Source of the DNA: Acinetobacter apis
GTDB taxonomy: Bacteria > Pseudomonadota > Gammaproteobacteria > Pseudomonadales > Moraxellaceae
Assembly (NCBI RefSeq): GCF_900197575.1
Contig: NZ_FZLN01000001.1
Location: forward strand, 558,001-622,000
DNA: 64,000 nucleotides
Direction of reading: 5' to 3'
In this document: positions 19,282 to 29,763 of the stretch, piece after piece
How positions within the stretch are numbered: position 1 is the first letter of the stretch
Layout: each line of letters starts with the position of its first letter
Translations under genes and position numbers: made by a program
The notes under the pieces: generated by a model
The model's database searches: none
What the model was told of the DNA's origin: nothing
Seen by the model: only the letters and a program-made list of their open reading frames with translations

Positions 19282-20532
19282 ATGAAGCTTGTGACAAGAG
19301 TAAGACACAGTTGGTTAAACCAAACAGCACATACTGACTGGTTAAGAACACAAACCTTAAATTTGCTTGATTTTTATCAAGATGCAAAATGCCAATATGG
19401 TGGATTTATTGATTTGGATCGTTTTGGTCTTCCTTTACATCAGCGTCCAAATACATTAAATACAGCCCGTTTTACTTACTGCTATTCGCTTGCAGCGATT
19501 CGCGGTTATGCTGGCAGTGTGGAATTGGCTGAGTGGGGCGTCAAAAGCTTAAATAATGAGCTGTATGATCATGAACATGGCGGATGGTTGTCCTCTTTAC
19601 CAGATGAAAGCCCGAATGACCGCAAAAAATCTTATTTACATGTTTTTGTTTTGCTTGCTGCAAACTGTGCAAGACAAGCCAATATAAAAGGGTCGGACAC
19701 TTTATTTGAAACAGCTTTAACGTTGTTTAATCGTTATTTTTGGTCAGAAGAACAGCAATGTGTATTAGAAAGCTATGCACCAGATTGGTCTGATCTTGAA
19801 GTATATCGTGGTGCAAACTGCAATATGCATGCTTTAGAGCTATTCATGCAATTGGCGGTGACCACACAAGATAATGTTTGGTTAGAACGCTCATTGGCTA
19901 TTGTGAAGCGTATTATTCATGAGCAAGCAAAAAATCATCAATACAATGTGGTTGAGCATTTCGATGATAATTGGCAACCACTTTATGATTATAATGAAAA
20001 AAATATTCTTGATGATTTTAGACCATATGGAGTAACTCCAGGTCATGGCTTTGAATGGTGCCATTTGCTACTGAATCTTGAGCAAGGCCTCAAAGATGCC
20101 AAGCTTGAAGTACCTAGATGGTTAATTGAAGATGCTAAGCAGTTATTTGATACAGCTTGGAAATATGGTTGGAAAGATGATCCACATACAGGCATTATCT
20201 ATACCTATAATTGGAAAGGTGAACCTGTGGTGCAAGAGCGTTTGCATTGGGTACATGCAGAAGCAGCTGTGGCTGCAGCTGCATTAATGAAACGCTTAGA
20301 CAATGAAAAGTATGAGGTTTATTACCGTAAAATCATTGGCTATATTCATCATCACTTGGTAGATGAGCGACACGGCAGTTGGTTCCAAGACTTAGATAAG
20401 AAAAATAATATTTCTAATCTAGTTTGGGACGGTAAGCCTGATTTATATCATGCATTTTTAATGACCTTAAAATTGCCGATGTTTTTAGATCAAGTGTTAC
20501 TTCAGCAATTAAAACCGACCAAAATTAAATAA
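19282..20532 (+). CDS. AGE-family sugar epimerase/isomerase
   Basis: 416 residues of an (alpha/alpha)6-barrel N-acylglucosamine 2-epimerase-family enzyme. Typical blocks are RFTYCYSLAAIRGY, YDHEHGGWLSSL, ANCNMHALELFMQL, GHGFEWCHLLLNLEQ and LHWVHAEAAVAAAALMKR, which contain the active-site His, Glu and Arg. The closest families are YihS-like aldose-ketose isomerases and D-mannose isomerase; the substrate cannot be fixed. The stop codon abuts the stop of the convergent LysR gene with no spacer. Confidence 0.85.
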   Translation: MKLVTRVRHSWLNQTAHTDWLRTQTLNLLDFYQDAKCQYGGFIDLDRFGLPLHQRPNTLNTARFTYCYSLAAIRGYAGSVELAEWGVKSLNNELYDHEHGGWLSSLPDESPNDRKKSYLHVFVLLAANCARQANIKGSDTLFETALTLFNRYFWSEEQQCVLESYAPDWSDLEVYRGANCNMHALELFMQLAVTTQDNVWLERSLAIVKRIIHEQAKNHQYNVVEHFDDNWQPLYDYNEKNILDDFRPYGVTPGHGFEWCHLLLNLEQGLKDAKLEVPRWLIEDAKQLFDTAWKYGWKDDPHTGIIYTYNWKGEPVVQERLHWVHAEAAVAAAALMKRLDNEKYEVYYRKIIGYIHHHLVDERHGSWFQDLDKKNNISNLVWDGKPDLYHAFLMTLKLPMFLDQVLLQQLKPTKIK

Positions 20533-21435
20533 TTACTTCGGTTGTAATTGCTCAACCAAGTAATTGATAAATACACGAACCGCAGGCAACATGCCACGGC
20601 GAGAGGGATAGACCGCATGCAAAATACCATGCGGTACTGTCCACTCAGGTAAAACATGGACCAATTGCCCCAAAGCCAATGCTTCTTTGGTAATTGAATT
20701 GGGTAAAAGCGCAACACCACCACCTTGGCATGCCAATTCGCGTAGTAGAATTAAATCAGACCCCATGACCGTGGGGTTTATTTTGACCTTTAATAATGCA
20801 TCTGAAGACAAGTTTTGCACAGTAAGCACTTGTTCGGTATGGTCATCGACCATACTCAGTACTCGGTGTTCACTTAAATCTTTGGGATGGTTGATTTGCC
20901 CGTATTGGTTTAAATAGGCTTGGCTCGCAAAAAAATACTCTTCATCACGTTCAAACTTTCGAATAATTAAGCTTGGGTCATCATCAATTTTTGAACGTAC
21001 TCGAATAGCGACATCAATATTTTCGTAAATAACATCAACACGGCGGTTACTAATAATCAGCTGTAAGCGCACTTCAGGATATTTTTTTAAAAATTGCGGT
21101 AAAATATGTGCTAATTCATTTTGTGCAATCGAGATTGGCACACTAACGCGCACCACACCACGTGGTTCTACAGTCAAGTGGTTAACAGTGTCATAAGCCG
21201 CTTGCGCAGCTGCAGTCATCATTTGAGCATGCTGATAGACATTCATACCGATGTCAGTGACTGCAAAATGACGAGATCCTCGCTGAATAAGACGTACTTT
21301 AAGGTGCTGTTCAAGCTGATCAACACGGCGGCTCAGTTTTGATTTTGGTATATCTGTGGCACGTTCAGCAGCACTAAAGCCGCCATGTTCAACCACTACA
21401 GCAAAATAATAAAAGTCGTCTAAGTCATTTAGCAT
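20533..21435 (-). CDS. LysR-family transcriptional regulator
   Basis: 300 residues from the ATG at 21435 (MLNDLDDFYYF); the longer frame to 21459 adds eight unlikely residues. An N-terminal winged HTH has GGFSAAERATDIPKSKLSRRVDQLEQHL, then a LysR effector domain (RGVVRVSVPISIAQNELAHILP). The sequence places it in the CrgA/AaeR-like LysR subgroup. No divergent partner is adjacent: the next gene, at 21581, points away and is a likely regulated candidate. Confidence 0.9.
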   Translation of the reverse strand: MLNDLDDFYYFAVVVEHGGFSAAERATDIPKSKLSRRVDQLEQHLKVRLIQRGSRHFAVTDIGMNVYQHAQMMTAAAQAAYDTVNHLTVEPRGVVRVSVPISIAQNELAHILPQFLKKYPEVRLQLIISNRRVDVIYENIDVAIRVRSKIDDDPSLIIRKFERDEEYFFASQAYLNQYGQINHPKDLSEHRVLSMVDDHTEQVLTVQNLSSDALLKVKINPTVMGSDLILLRELACQGGGVALLPNSITKEALALGQLVHVLPEWTVPHGILHAVYPSRRGMLPAVRVFINYLVEQLQPK

Positions 21436-21580
21436 GCAAGAAATCCTGTCTTTAACCATATATTGCTGATGTTGAAGAATAGAGTAAAGGCTAATACTTC
21501 AACTTGATAGGGGGGTAGAAAAAGTTTAGCATGCAGCAAGGATTTATCATGACCAAACATACGATTAAATTGAGGAATGT

Positions 21581-21904
21581 ATGCCATTGTCTATGCGTCA
21601 GATTGAAAGCGCGACCGCGCATGTGACATGCCCAATTTGTCAATCATGTGTGATTAATTGGAGTGAAGAGCAATATATACAGCCATGCCAGCATACTGTA
21701 TTTATTGCACTTGATTTGGGTTTTGAATTTGTTGCAGATAGCTTTGAAGCTACGCTTGCACATTCTGTTGATGATATTCATCAACATGAATTGAATGTGT
21801 TGGATGAAATTAAAAAATCAACTCAACTGCCTGAATTGTTGATATATCAAATGCCTTTAGGGGCACTTGATTATTCCCGCTATATTGGTTTTAAGCAGAG
21901 ATAA
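21581..21904 (+). CDS. Hypothetical protein with zinc-ribbon-like CPICQSC
   Basis: A 107-residue soluble protein I do not recognise. Near residues 17-23 it has CPICQSC and near residue 36 PCQHTVF, a Cys/His arrangement like a small zinc site, followed by an acidic domain. A GAGG Shine-Dalgarno lies before ATG 21581. It is divergent from the LysR gene. Confidence 0.65.
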   Translation: MPLSMRQIESATAHVTCPICQSCVINWSEEQYIQPCQHTVFIALDLGFEFVADSFEATLAHSVDDIHQHELNVLDEIKKSTQLPELLIYQMPLGALDYSRYIGFKQR

Positions 21905-21938
21905 AAAAACAGCAGTACACGTGTGTACTGCTGTTTTT
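21905..21938. terminator. Bidirectional terminator
   Basis: A perfect 16-base inverted repeat (AAAAACAGCAGTACAC and its complement, 2-base loop) with A- and T-runs. It sits between the convergent hypothetical and osmC-like genes. Confidence 0.92.
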
Positions 21939-21956
21939 AGATTTAAATGTTTAAAA

Positions 21957-22391
21957 TTAAATCAGTTTTGCATCGAGTGTAATTTCTGCATTAAATAAGC
22001 GTGATACAGGGCAACCAGCTTTGGTTGCTGCAGCGATTTCTTGGAATTTCGCCTCATCAATCCCGCCTTGAACTTTAACATGAGACTCTAAATGTACCTT
22101 GCTTACAAAAAAGCCTTTCTCATCTTTAGATAAAGTGACAGCAGCTACAGTATCAATTGATTCAGCAGTAAAACCTTCATTACCCAAACCTAAGGTAAGC
22201 GCCATTGAAAAACAGCCTGAATGTGCTGCACCTAGAATTTCTTCAGGGTTTGTTCCAACTTTGTCTTCAAAGCGAGTATTAAAGCCGTATGGTTGGTTTG
22301 TTAAAGCCCCAGATTCTGTTGAAATATGACCTGTACCTTCTTTAATTGTACCTTCCCAATGTGCTGAACCTTTTTTTATAATATCTGCCAT
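21957..22391 (-). CDS. OsmC-family peroxiredoxin
   Basis: 144 residues with the two redox cysteines of OsmC proteins (AAHSGCFSMAL near residue 60 and AGCPVSRLF near 125) and the conserved Glu in NPEEILGAAH. It reduces organic hydroperoxides in the cytoplasm. It fits the OsmC subgroup better than Ohr, judging by the GxHWxG-like start (KKGSAHWEGTIKEGTG). Confidence 0.9.
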   Translation of the reverse strand: MADIIKKGSAHWEGTIKEGTGHISTESGALTNQPYGFNTRFEDKVGTNPEEILGAAHSGCFSMALTLGLGNEGFTAESIDTVAAVTLSKDEKGFFVSKVHLESHVKVQGGIDEAKFQEIAAATKAGCPVSRLFNAEITLDAKLI

Positions 22392-22638
22392 GGTTATTCT
22401 CTCTTTGCTTTAGTTATTGATGAAATAGGTATAGATGAGTTTTTAATCTAGCATGAATGTAAAATAATTAATGTTATCGCTATGTTTAGATATTTAGCTT
22501 GTTTTTATCTTATTGTCTTGGATCACTTCATATTTAGTACGCGATCACTGCAAGAAACGTATATTAGTCATTAGCAATTGTGCTAAAACACGTTAGAATG
22601 TGGGCAAATTTTGCGATAAAAACAAATTGGAGCATAGA

Positions 22639-23646
22639 GTGGATCGACTGACGATAAGCCCAGAGAGCCTAACTGAGGCTGCTACGCATTTAGACACGAT
22701 ACGAGATTATATTCGTTTTGGTGTGACTGCATTACGTCAATATGATGCGCATCTTGGTCAGGGGACGGATGATTTTTTTGCAGAGAGTGCTGCATTGGTA
22801 TTGCAAACACTGGCATTAGATTGGGAAGCCAATGCTGATATTTTAGATGCCAAGTTATTGCCAAGCGAAAAAGCTGCGTTTCTTGAGTTGTTAGAGCGCC
22901 GTATTAATGAGCGTGTACCTACCTCATACTTATTAAATTTGGCTTACTTTTGTAAAAAGCCATTTTATGTGGATGAGCGTGTATTAATTCCTCGTTCACC
23001 AATTGCAGAATTGATTGAACAAAAGTTTGCACCTTATTTTCCAACAGAAGATGCATCGATCCCTTTAGCACAAGGGTTACCTGCTCGTACACACAGTACA
23101 GCACCTGCACGTATTTTAGATATGTGTACAGGGTCAGGTTGTATTGCCATTGCTTTGGCTTATGCTTTTCCAGATGCAGAAGTTGATGCAACAGACTTAT
23201 CTCGTGATGCGTTAGAAGTGGCAGCGTTAAATGTTGAACATCACAATATGCAATATCAAGTGGCTTTACTTGAGTCAGATTTATTTGCCAAGCTTCCTGC
23301 TGAGCATCAATATGACTTAATTGTGAGTAATCCACCATATGTTGATGCAGAAGATATGGCAGACCTACCTGATGAATTTTTACATGAGCCTGAGCTTGCT
23401 TTGGCTGCAGGTCAAGATGGCTTAGATTTAGTGAAAAAGATGTTGGCACAAGCGGCTGACTATCTCACCCAAGATGGCTTAATTGTGATTGAAGTGGGTA
23501 ATTCAGAATGGTCAATGCGTCAAAACTTCAATACGATTGATTTTCATTGGATAACATTTAATCGCGGTGGGTCAGGTGTGTTCGCATTCACGGCGGCACA
23601 ATGCCGTGAATATAAAGCAATCTTTGAAGCATCTACTGCATTTTAA
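22639..23646 (+). CDS. prmB: 50S ribosomal protein L3 glutamine methyltransferase
   Basis: 335 residues. The start is GTG 22639, with GGAG six bases upstream; the longer frame from 22600 runs through that ribosome-binding site. It shows the PrmB/HemK N-terminal helical domain, the SAM motif ILDMCTGSGCIAIALAYAFP and the substrate motif SNPPYVDAEDM. PrmB methylates Gln150 of L3. aroC follows after 12 bases; prmB-aroC is a common pairing. Confidence 0.92.
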   Translation: MDRLTISPESLTEAATHLDTIRDYIRFGVTALRQYDAHLGQGTDDFFAESAALVLQTLALDWEANADILDAKLLPSEKAAFLELLERRINERVPTSYLLNLAYFCKKPFYVDERVLIPRSPIAELIEQKFAPYFPTEDASIPLAQGLPARTHSTAPARILDMCTGSGCIAIALAYAFPDAEVDATDLSRDALEVAALNVEHHNMQYQVALLESDLFAKLPAEHQYDLIVSNPPYVDAEDMADLPDEFLHEPELALAAGQDGLDLVKKMLAQAADYLTQDGLIVIEVGNSEWSMRQNFNTIDFHWITFNRGGSGVFAFTAAQCREYKAIFEASTAF

Positions 23647-23658
23647 GGGATAAAGGAT

Positions 23659-24747
23659 ATGGCAGGAAATTCAATTGGTCAGTTATTCCGTGTTACCACG
23701 TGTGGGGAGTCACATGGTTTAGGGTTGATGGCGATTGTAGATGGCGTACCGCCAGGCTTATGGCTGTCAGAGCAAGATTTACAGGTCGATTTAGACCGTA
23801 GAAAGCCTGGGACATCCAAGTTTGCAACTCAGCGTAAAGAACCTGATCAAGCTAAAATTATTTCAGGTGTTTTTGAGGGGCGTACTACAGGGACATCGAT
23901 TGGTCTTTTGATTGAAAATACAGATCAAAAATCAAAAGATTATGGCAATATTGCGCAAACTTTCCGTCCAGGTCATGCCGATTATACTTATACACATAAG
24001 TATGGATTTCGCGATTATCGCGGTGGTGGTCGTTCAAGTGCACGTGAAACAGCAATGCGGGTCGCAGCAGGGGCAATTGCTAAAAAATATTTGGCTGAAA
24101 AGTTTAATATTGTAGTTCGTGGCCATGTGACACAAATAGGTTCTGAAATGGCTTCTGCTTTAGATTGGGCTGAAGTTGAAAATAACCCATTTTTTTGTGG
24201 TGATGTCGAGGCTGTACCGCGTTTTGAAGCATTAGTGACATCTTTACGTGAGCGTGGTACCAGCTGTGGTGCAAAACTAGAAATTTTGGCTGAAAATGTG
24301 CCTGTGGGGTGGGGTGAACCTGTATTTGACCGTTTAGATGCAGATCTTGCACACGCTTTAATGAGCATTAATGCGGTTAAAGGGGTTGAAATTGGTGATG
24401 GATTTGCTGTGGCTGGGCAGTTTGGTCATGAGACACGTGATGAGCTGAGTAGCCAAGGCTTTTTAGCCAATCATGCAGGTGGTGTGTTAGGTGGGATTTC
24501 CTCAGGACAAACCATTCGTGCAGCAATTGCCTTAAAACCAACTGCAAGTATTACTACTTCAGGAAAAACCATTAATTTAAATGGTGAAGATACTGATGTA
24601 TTAACCAAAGGTCGTCATGACCCTTGTGTTGGTGTTCGTGCAACACCTATTGCAGAAGCAATGGTGGCTATTGTACTGATGGATCACTTTTTACGTCATC
24701 GCGCTCAAAATGCTGATGTGGTGGCGCCGTTTCAACCAATTGCTTAA
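23659..24747 (+). CDS. aroC: Chorismate synthase
   Basis: Last shikimate-pathway step (EPSP to chorismate, reduced FMN). 362 residues with the three family signatures [38 protein letters not shown] with [13 protein letters not shown], and [17 protein letters not shown]. Normal length. A terminator follows. Confidence 0.97.
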   Translation: MAGNSIGQLFRVTTCGESHGLGLMAIVDGVPPGLWLSEQDLQVDLDRRKPGTSKFATQRKEPDQAKIISGVFEGRTTGTSIGLLIENTDQKSKDYGNIAQTFRPGHADYTYTHKYGFRDYRGGGRSSARETAMRVAAGAIAKKYLAEKFNIVVRGHVTQIGSEMASALDWAEVENNPFFCGDVEAVPRFEALVTSLRERGTSCGAKLEILAENVPVGWGEPVFDRLDADLAHALMSINAVKGVEIGDGFAVAGQFGHETRDELSSQGFLANHAGGVLGGISSGQTIRAAIALKPTASITTSGKTINLNGEDTDVLTKGRHDPCVGVRATPIAEAMVAIVLMDHFLRHRAQNADVVAPFQPIA

Positions 24748-24754
24748 TTCATTT

Positions 24755-24785
24755 AAAAAAAAGTTCCTAAATGGAGCTTTTTTTT
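24755..24785 (+). terminator. Terminator after aroC
   Basis: Stem AAAAAAAGTTCC / GGAGCTTTTTTTT (with a G-U pair) and loop TAAAT, ending in a T-run. Confidence 0.75.
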
Positions 24786-24861
24786 GGTGTAAATTGCTCA
24801 AAAACAGGTTAAGTTGAAAGAAGAAGTCATCGATCAGATGATTGAGCGTAAAGGAGAAGGT

Positions 24862-25098
24862 ATGAAAACTGTTGTTAAATACATTGTGCTAAAAAGTAAA
24901 GAATACCAATTAGGACATCCTTTACATGAAGAAGAAATTGATGCCAATTCAGATTACTTTGATCAATTGCCAGAGCAGATTGAATATCAAAATCTGACGT
25001 TTCAAGTGCTGTCTAAAGAGCTTAATCGCTTAAAAAAGACAGGGGATGCAGAAGAAACGCAAACCATTAAAGTTAAACTTGTGGCTTTGGCAGATTAG
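24862..25098 (+). CDS. Small hypothetical acidic protein
   Basis: 78 residues from ATG 24862, which has a strong AAAGGAGAAGG Shine-Dalgarno. The longer frame from TTG 24814 is less likely. The sequence is soluble, charged and without recognised motifs (KYIVLKSKEYQLGHPLHEEE...). The strong ribosome-binding site and following terminator support a real gene. Confidence 0.6.
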   Translation: MKTVVKYIVLKSKEYQLGHPLHEEEIDANSDYFDQLPEQIEYQNLTFQVLSKELNRLKKTGDAEETQTIKVKLVALAD

Positions 25099-25105
25099 CC
25101 AACCA

Positions 25106-25153
25106 TGAGGCATAAAAAAAGAAGTAGATATCCTACTTCTTTTTTATGCCTCA
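25106..25153. terminator. Bidirectional terminator between small gene and accC
   Basis: TGAGGCATAAAAAA with AGAAGTAG pairs with its exact complement across ATATC (48 bases in all). It separates convergent genes. Confidence 0.92.
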
Positions 25154-25158
25154 ATAGA

Positions 25159-26535
25159 TTATTCAGCTTTTTGAGTATCAGGTGCTTCAGCAGTTAACTG
25201 CTTGAGAAGATGATTTTCTAAATAGTGAATATCCATTGCACTTTCACAAAAAGCTTCATCTTTTAAGATCAAGTCTTTATGTAATGGAATATTGGTTTTT
25301 ACACCCGTTAAGATCATTTCATCTAATGCTTGACGCATACGAGCCAACGATGTTTTACGATCTTTACCATGTGCAATTAATTTTGCAATCATAGAGTCAT
25401 AATATGGCGGAATTTTATAACCTGGATACACGTGAGAATCTAAACGAATACCTGCACCACCTGGCGCATAAAAGGTCTCAATTTTACCTGGTGATGGTAA
25501 AAAAGTGGTTGGGTCTTCTGCATTAATACGGCATTCGATTGCATGACCTTGAACTTTGATATCATCTTGTTGGATGCTTAAACCCAAGCCTGCAGCAACA
25601 CGTAACTGTTGCTCAATAATATCAATCCCTGTGACCATTTCTGTGACAGGGTGTTCAACTTGAACACGAGTATTCATCTCAATAAAGAAAAACTCGCCAT
25701 CTTCAAATAAAAATTCAAAAGTACCTGCGCCACGATATTGCATCAGCTCACATGCTTTAACACAAGATGCCAAAATATCTGCACGTGCTTGAACAGGTAA
25801 GCCCGGTGCGGGTGCTTCTTCTAAAACTTTTTGGTGACGGCGTTGCAGTGAACAATCACGATCATATAAATGCACAGCATGGCCATTACCATCTGCTAAA
25901 ACTTGGACTTCAACATGACGTGGAGTTTGTAAAAAACGCTCCATGTAAACAGTATCATCACCAAACCACATTTCTGCATCACGTTGTGCTGCTTGAACTG
26001 ACTCAAGTAATGTGTCAATTCGTTCAACAATACGCATACCACGACCACCACCACCTGATGCAGCTTTGACAATCAGTGGAAAACCGATTTTAGCTGCTTC
26101 TTCTTTGGCATTGGCAGGCGTGACCGCATGCTGAGAACCTGGAACAGTAGGTACACCTGCTTTACGCATTGCAGTAATTGCAGATACTTTGTTACCCATT
26201 AAACGGATATGTTCAGGACGAGGGCCAATAAAAATATACCCTGAGCTTTCGACCATTTCTGCAAATTCTGCATTTTCTGATAAAAAGCCATAACCTGGAT
26301 GGATGGCATCTGCCCCTGTAATTTCAGCAGCAGTTAATAGTGCAGGAATATTTAAATAACTTTCGCTGGTTGCACCTGGACCAATACATACAGCTTCATC
26401 AACAAAACGCAAATGCATTAAATCTTTATCTGCATCTGAGTAAACGCCAACTGTTTTAATTCCGAGTGTTTTACAAGCGCGGGTAATGCGTAATGCAATT
26501 TCACCACGGTTTGCAATCAGGACTTTTTGCAACAT
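25159..26535 (-). CDS. accC: Acetyl-CoA carboxylase, biotin carboxylase subunit
   Basis: 458 residues from ATG 26535 ([16 protein letters not shown]). ATP-grasp enzyme carboxylating the biotin of AccB; it shows GYGFLSEN, the glycine-rich ATP loop [31 protein letters not shown] and the catalytic-site region [15 protein letters not shown]. It ends the aroQ-accB-accC operon on the minus strand, 12 bases after accB. Confidence 0.97.
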   Translation of the reverse strand: MLQKVLIANRGEIALRITRACKTLGIKTVGVYSDADKDLMHLRFVDEAVCIGPGATSESYLNIPALLTAAEITGADAIHPGYGFLSENAEFAEMVESSGYIFIGPRPEHIRLMGNKVSAITAMRKAGVPTVPGSQHAVTPANAKEEAAKIGFPLIVKAASGGGGRGMRIVERIDTLLESVQAAQRDAEMWFGDDTVYMERFLQTPRHVEVQVLADGNGHAVHLYDRDCSLQRRHQKVLEEAPAPGLPVQARADILASCVKACELMQYRGAGTFEFLFEDGEFFFIEMNTRVQVEHPVTEMVTGIDIIEQQLRVAAGLGLSIQQDDIKVQGHAIECRINAEDPTTFLPSPGKIETFYAPGGAGIRLDSHVYPGYKIPPYYDSMIAKLIAHGKDRKTSLARMRQALDEMILTGVKTNIPLHKDLILKDEAFCESAMDIHYLENHLLKQLTAEAPDTQKAE

Positions 26536-26547
26536 GTGAAACTCCAC

Positions 26548-26970
26548 TTAAGCGCGGTAACGGAACAATGGCTGACCAAATTCAATCACTTCACCATTTT
26601 TCACTAAAATCTCTTCAATCACGCCACTTTGTGTCGCCTCAATTGGATTCATAATTTTCATTGCTTCGATAATACCTAATGTATCACCTGCAGACACCGT
26701 CTGACCTACTTGAGCAAGTGGGCTTTCACCTGGGCTTGATGCTGCATAGAATACGCCAACCATAGGCGCTGTTTCTAATGCGCCACGTGGCGTTTTTGCA
26801 GCAGGTGCTTGAGCAGCAACGGGTGCTTGTGCAGGCGCTTGCATACTCAAGATTGGCTCAGGTAAACGACGAGTTAAGGCAATGGACTGATCGCCTTCTT
26901 TAACTTCAATGGCTTGTAAGTCAGATTCGATCATTAAATCAATCAGTTTCTTGATTTTACGAATGTCCAT
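26548..26970 (-). CDS. accB: Biotin carboxyl carrier protein
   Basis: 140 residues. The C-terminal biotinyl domain carries the biotinylation motif EAMKIMN (Lys near 107). An Ala/Pro-rich linker (APAQAPVAAQAPAAK) separates it from an N-terminal helical domain (MDIRKIKKLIDLM). It is the carrier subunit of acetyl-CoA carboxylase, between aroQ and accC. Confidence 0.97.
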   Translation of the reverse strand: MDIRKIKKLIDLMIESDLQAIEVKEGDQSIALTRRLPEPILSMQAPAQAPVAAQAPAAKTPRGALETAPMVGVFYAASSPGESPLAQVGQTVSAGDTLGIIEAMKIMNPIEATQSGVIEEILVKNGEVIEFGQPLFRYRA

Positions 26971-26984
26971 AGTTGAAATTTTCC

Positions 26985-27443
26985 TTATGAAAATGAATCA
27001 GTAGGTGAAAGTTTGGAAAGAATATATTGTAAAGCAGCATGATAACCAAAAGCACCTAATCCACAAATGACAGCTTGTGCTTGATCACTGAAATAAGAAT
27101 GGTGTCTAAATGGCTCTCTAGCATGAACATTAGATAGATGAACTTCTATAAATGGAATGGCTACACCCAATAAAGCATCTCGAATGGCAATAGAGGTATG
27201 GGTATATGCTGCTGGATTAATAATGATGTATTCAATCTGTTCGTTTTGGGCTTGGTGAATTCGGTTAATAATATCGGCTTCAGCATTGCTTTGAAAGGTT
27301 TTTAGCTCGCATTCATGGCGTTTGGCATCAGCAATTAAAGCATGGTTAATATCATTTAACGTATGATGACCATAGACATCAGGTTCTCGTGTTCCGAGCA
27401 AGTTTAAATTTGGTCCATGTATTACGAGAATGTGAGCAGCCAT
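26985..27443 (-). CDS. aroQ: 3-dehydroquinate dehydratase, type II
   Basis: 152-residue type II dehydroquinase of the shikimate pathway. Motifs are [17 protein letters not shown] (catalytic Tyr), [16 protein letters not shown] and [17 protein letters not shown]. It is the first gene of the aroQ-accBC operon, as in many gammaproteobacteria. Confidence 0.97.
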   Translation of the reverse strand: MAAHILVIHGPNLNLLGTREPDVYGHHTLNDINHALIADAKRHECELKTFQSNAEADIINRIHQAQNEQIEYIIINPAAYTHTSIAIRDALLGVAIPFIEVHLSNVHAREPFRHHSYFSDQAQAVICGLGAFGYHAALQYILSKLSPTDSFS

Positions 27444-27697
27444 ACAACGTGTTCCACTTAAAATAGGTATAGTTTACAAGATATCTGCAAAGTTAATACT
27501 TTAAGCCCCAAAACAAGCAGATTTATTGACATCAATCTAACCGAATGTATTTTAAGGTTTGAAAATATGCGCATATCTTGTAAATATTTTTCATATTTAG
27601 CAATGTTAAAAAGTGCCATTTTTGTAGAGTAAATACTTTAAAGTATAAACTATGGTCAAATTGGTGTATAGCGCTTGTAAGGCATATAACTATTCTA
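27444..27697. other. aroQ promoter spacer with two short palindromes
   Basis: 254 AT-rich bases. They contain the perfect palindromes ATATGCGCATAT (27565-27576) and ATACTTTAAAGTAT (27633-27646). Either could be an operator for aroQ or part of the 3' end of the dehydrogenase gene. No gene was seen. Confidence 0.4.
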
Positions 27698-29110
27698 TTA
27701 CTTTGAATAGAATTTCATGAGGGTTTTTTGAATCCATGTGCCATAAGGCGGATAAATGAGCTTCATAAAACTCAGTTTCGGTCGTACAAATACTGACTTT
27801 TCATGACTAAATGTCTTAAAACCTTCAATGCCATGGTAGCGTCCCATGCCTGAAGCCCCCACACCACCAAAAGGCAGGTCTTCTTGTGCCACATGAATTA
27901 AAGTTTCATTGAGACAAATACCGCCACTGTGCGTATTTAAAATCACATGTTGTTGTGCTTTTGCATCATGACCAAAGTAATAAAGTGCTAAGGGACGCGG
28001 ACGCTGGTTAATATATACAATTGCATCATCTAAATGCTCATACGGAATGACAGGCAAGATGGGACCAAAAATTTCTTCGTGTGCAATGGTCATGTCATCT
28101 GTCATGTTTTCAAGCACGCAATGTAAAAAACGCCGTCCATCTGAATGACCTTGCATTTGATGAATAATCGCGCCGTGGTGTATTGCATCAGTCACATAGT
28201 CAGTTAAACGTTTTAAATGGCGATCATTAATAATGGCGGTGTAATCTGGGTTATCAGCCACTTTAGGATAAAACTGTTCAAGTGTTTTTAAATATTTATC
28301 AATGAAATCTTCTTTTAGGGATTGGTCAATTAACACATAATCTGGTGCAACACAGGTTTGACCGGCATTCATGGTTTTACCAAATGCAATACGCTCGACG
28401 GCTTCATCAAGCTCAGCATTTTTGGTAATGATGGCTGGGGATTTTCCACCTAGCTCTAAAGTGACAGGCGTTAAGTTGGCTGCTGCAGTTTGCATAATAT
28501 GCTGACCGACTGCGGTTGAGCCTGTAAAAAATAAATGATTAAACGGCAGCTGTGTAAAAGCTTTTGCAGTGTCGGTGTCGCCAATCACGACAGTAATTAA
28601 GTCTTGAGGAAATACACGCCCAATCGCATCTTTGAATGCGATTGCAAAATGTGGAGTATATTCACTCATTTTTAGCATGACACGATTTCCTGCCGCCAAA
28701 GCTTGGCACAGTGGACCAAATGCCAAAAATAATGGGTAATTCCAAGGCACCATAATTCCAATTACGCCAAGCGGTTGTGCTAAAACATATGCTTTTGCTG
28801 GCTGAAATAGCATTGCAACATCGCGTGAGTTGGGTTGCATCCATTTTTTCAAATGCTTCAAGCAGTATTTAATGGCAGAAAGACTGGGAATAATTTCTGC
28901 AATCTGGCTTTCATCGGCACTACGGTGAACATAGTCTTTGTTGATTGCATCAATAAAAATGTGCTGCTCTTGCTGTAAAAGTGTATATAACCGCATGAGC
29001 CAAATTTTACGTTCTTCATAAGCAGGATAGCTTTGTTGTTGATACGCTTGTTGTTGCGCTTTAAAGTAAGAATTTAAATCTTCTGTGAGATTTTCAGTTG
29101 GCGAGGCCAT
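27698..29110 (-). CDS. Aldehyde dehydrogenase (coniferyl aldehyde dehydrogenase-like)
   Basis: 470 residues from ATG 29110; the frame extends four codons to GTG 29122. The NAD-dependent ALDH fold shows MVPWNYPLFLA, FTGSTAVGQHIM, the catalytic ELGGKSPA and Cys in NAGQTCVAPDY, and LPFGGVGASGMGRYHG near the C-terminus. The C-terminal membrane-leaning tail and these motifs match coniferyl/fatty aldehyde dehydrogenases of the class 3 type. It stands alone; the substrate is not determined. Confidence 0.88.
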   Translation of the reverse strand: MASPTENLTEDLNSYFKAQQQAYQQQSYPAYEERKIWLMRLYTLLQQEQHIFIDAINKDYVHRSADESQIAEIIPSLSAIKYCLKHLKKWMQPNSRDVAMLFQPAKAYVLAQPLGVIGIMVPWNYPLFLAFGPLCQALAAGNRVMLKMSEYTPHFAIAFKDAIGRVFPQDLITVVIGDTDTAKAFTQLPFNHLFFTGSTAVGQHIMQTAAANLTPVTLELGGKSPAIITKNAELDEAVERIAFGKTMNAGQTCVAPDYVLIDQSLKEDFIDKYLKTLEQFYPKVADNPDYTAIINDRHLKRLTDYVTDAIHHGAIIHQMQGHSDGRRFLHCVLENMTDDMTIAHEEIFGPILPVIPYEHLDDAIVYINQRPRPLALYYFGHDAKAQQHVILNTHSGGICLNETLIHVAQEDLPFGGVGASGMGRYHGIEGFKTFSHEKSVFVRPKLSFMKLIYPPYGTWIQKTLMKFYSK

Positions 29111-29289
29111 ATCGATATACACTACATGAACGGTTTGTTTTTATCCTACTATGAAAAAATTGTTTTGTGTGTGATATCGGTTTCGTTGCATTAAAAAAAT
29201 CAAACAAACTGATGGTATGCAAATACACTTTCTTTTCTCGAATTATGCTAATTTATCAACATTATGCAAACAATGAATTTAAGAGTTAT

Positions 29290-29757
29290 ATGAAACGATT
29301 ATTTAGCGCTGTTTTATTTTTTATGAGTGCAGCATCATTTGCAGCATCTCCTGCCACCACACAACAAAAAGCGAAACTCCCACCTGCACCTGCAAATGAT
29401 ATTGTCATTGTGACACGGCCTGCCATTTATGGATTATGGGCGATGGCATTGCCCAACACCACATGTAAAGAATTTTACAACTTTAAAGAAAATAATGCTG
29501 TGGTGGTGAACAGTGCTGCCGAATGGTCTACAGGGATGTATGAATACCAACCTTCTGTAGAAGACAATAAAATTGGTGCGCTTGCGATTCAAATGAAATT
29601 TGACAATAACCAAAGAGATTGTTCAGGCGAAGCGATTCAACAGTCAGGTGAGCTATCTCAATATTATGTTCGCTGGCAAGATCCAAACAACATACAGTTT
29701 TGTTCATCTGCCGACCCAAAACAATGTCCTGTTGCATTGAAGCGTTTACTGCCTTAA
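29290..29757 (+). CDS. Hypothetical exported protein
   Basis: 155 residues from ATG 29290 (MKRLFSAVLFFMSAASFA, a clear signal peptide); the 41 upstream codons of the longer frame look non-coding. The mature protein has four Cys, two in CSSADPKQC near the end, suggesting periplasmic disulfides. I do not recognise a family. It is convergent with the tus operon. Confidence 0.65.
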   Translation: MKRLFSAVLFFMSAASFAASPATTQQKAKLPPAPANDIVIVTRPAIYGLWAMALPNTTCKEFYNFKENNAVVVNSAAEWSTGMYEYQPSVEDNKIGALAIQMKFDNNQRDCSGEAIQQSGELSQYYVRWQDPNNIQFCSSADPKQCPVALKRLLP

Positions 29758-29763
29758 ATCCAA

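Noticed and set aside
22919..23449. 176-codon antisense ORF inside prmB
   Set aside because: Rich in His, Gln and Leu, as expected from the complement of an AT-rich gene with typical codon bias; prmB has clear motifs across the whole span.
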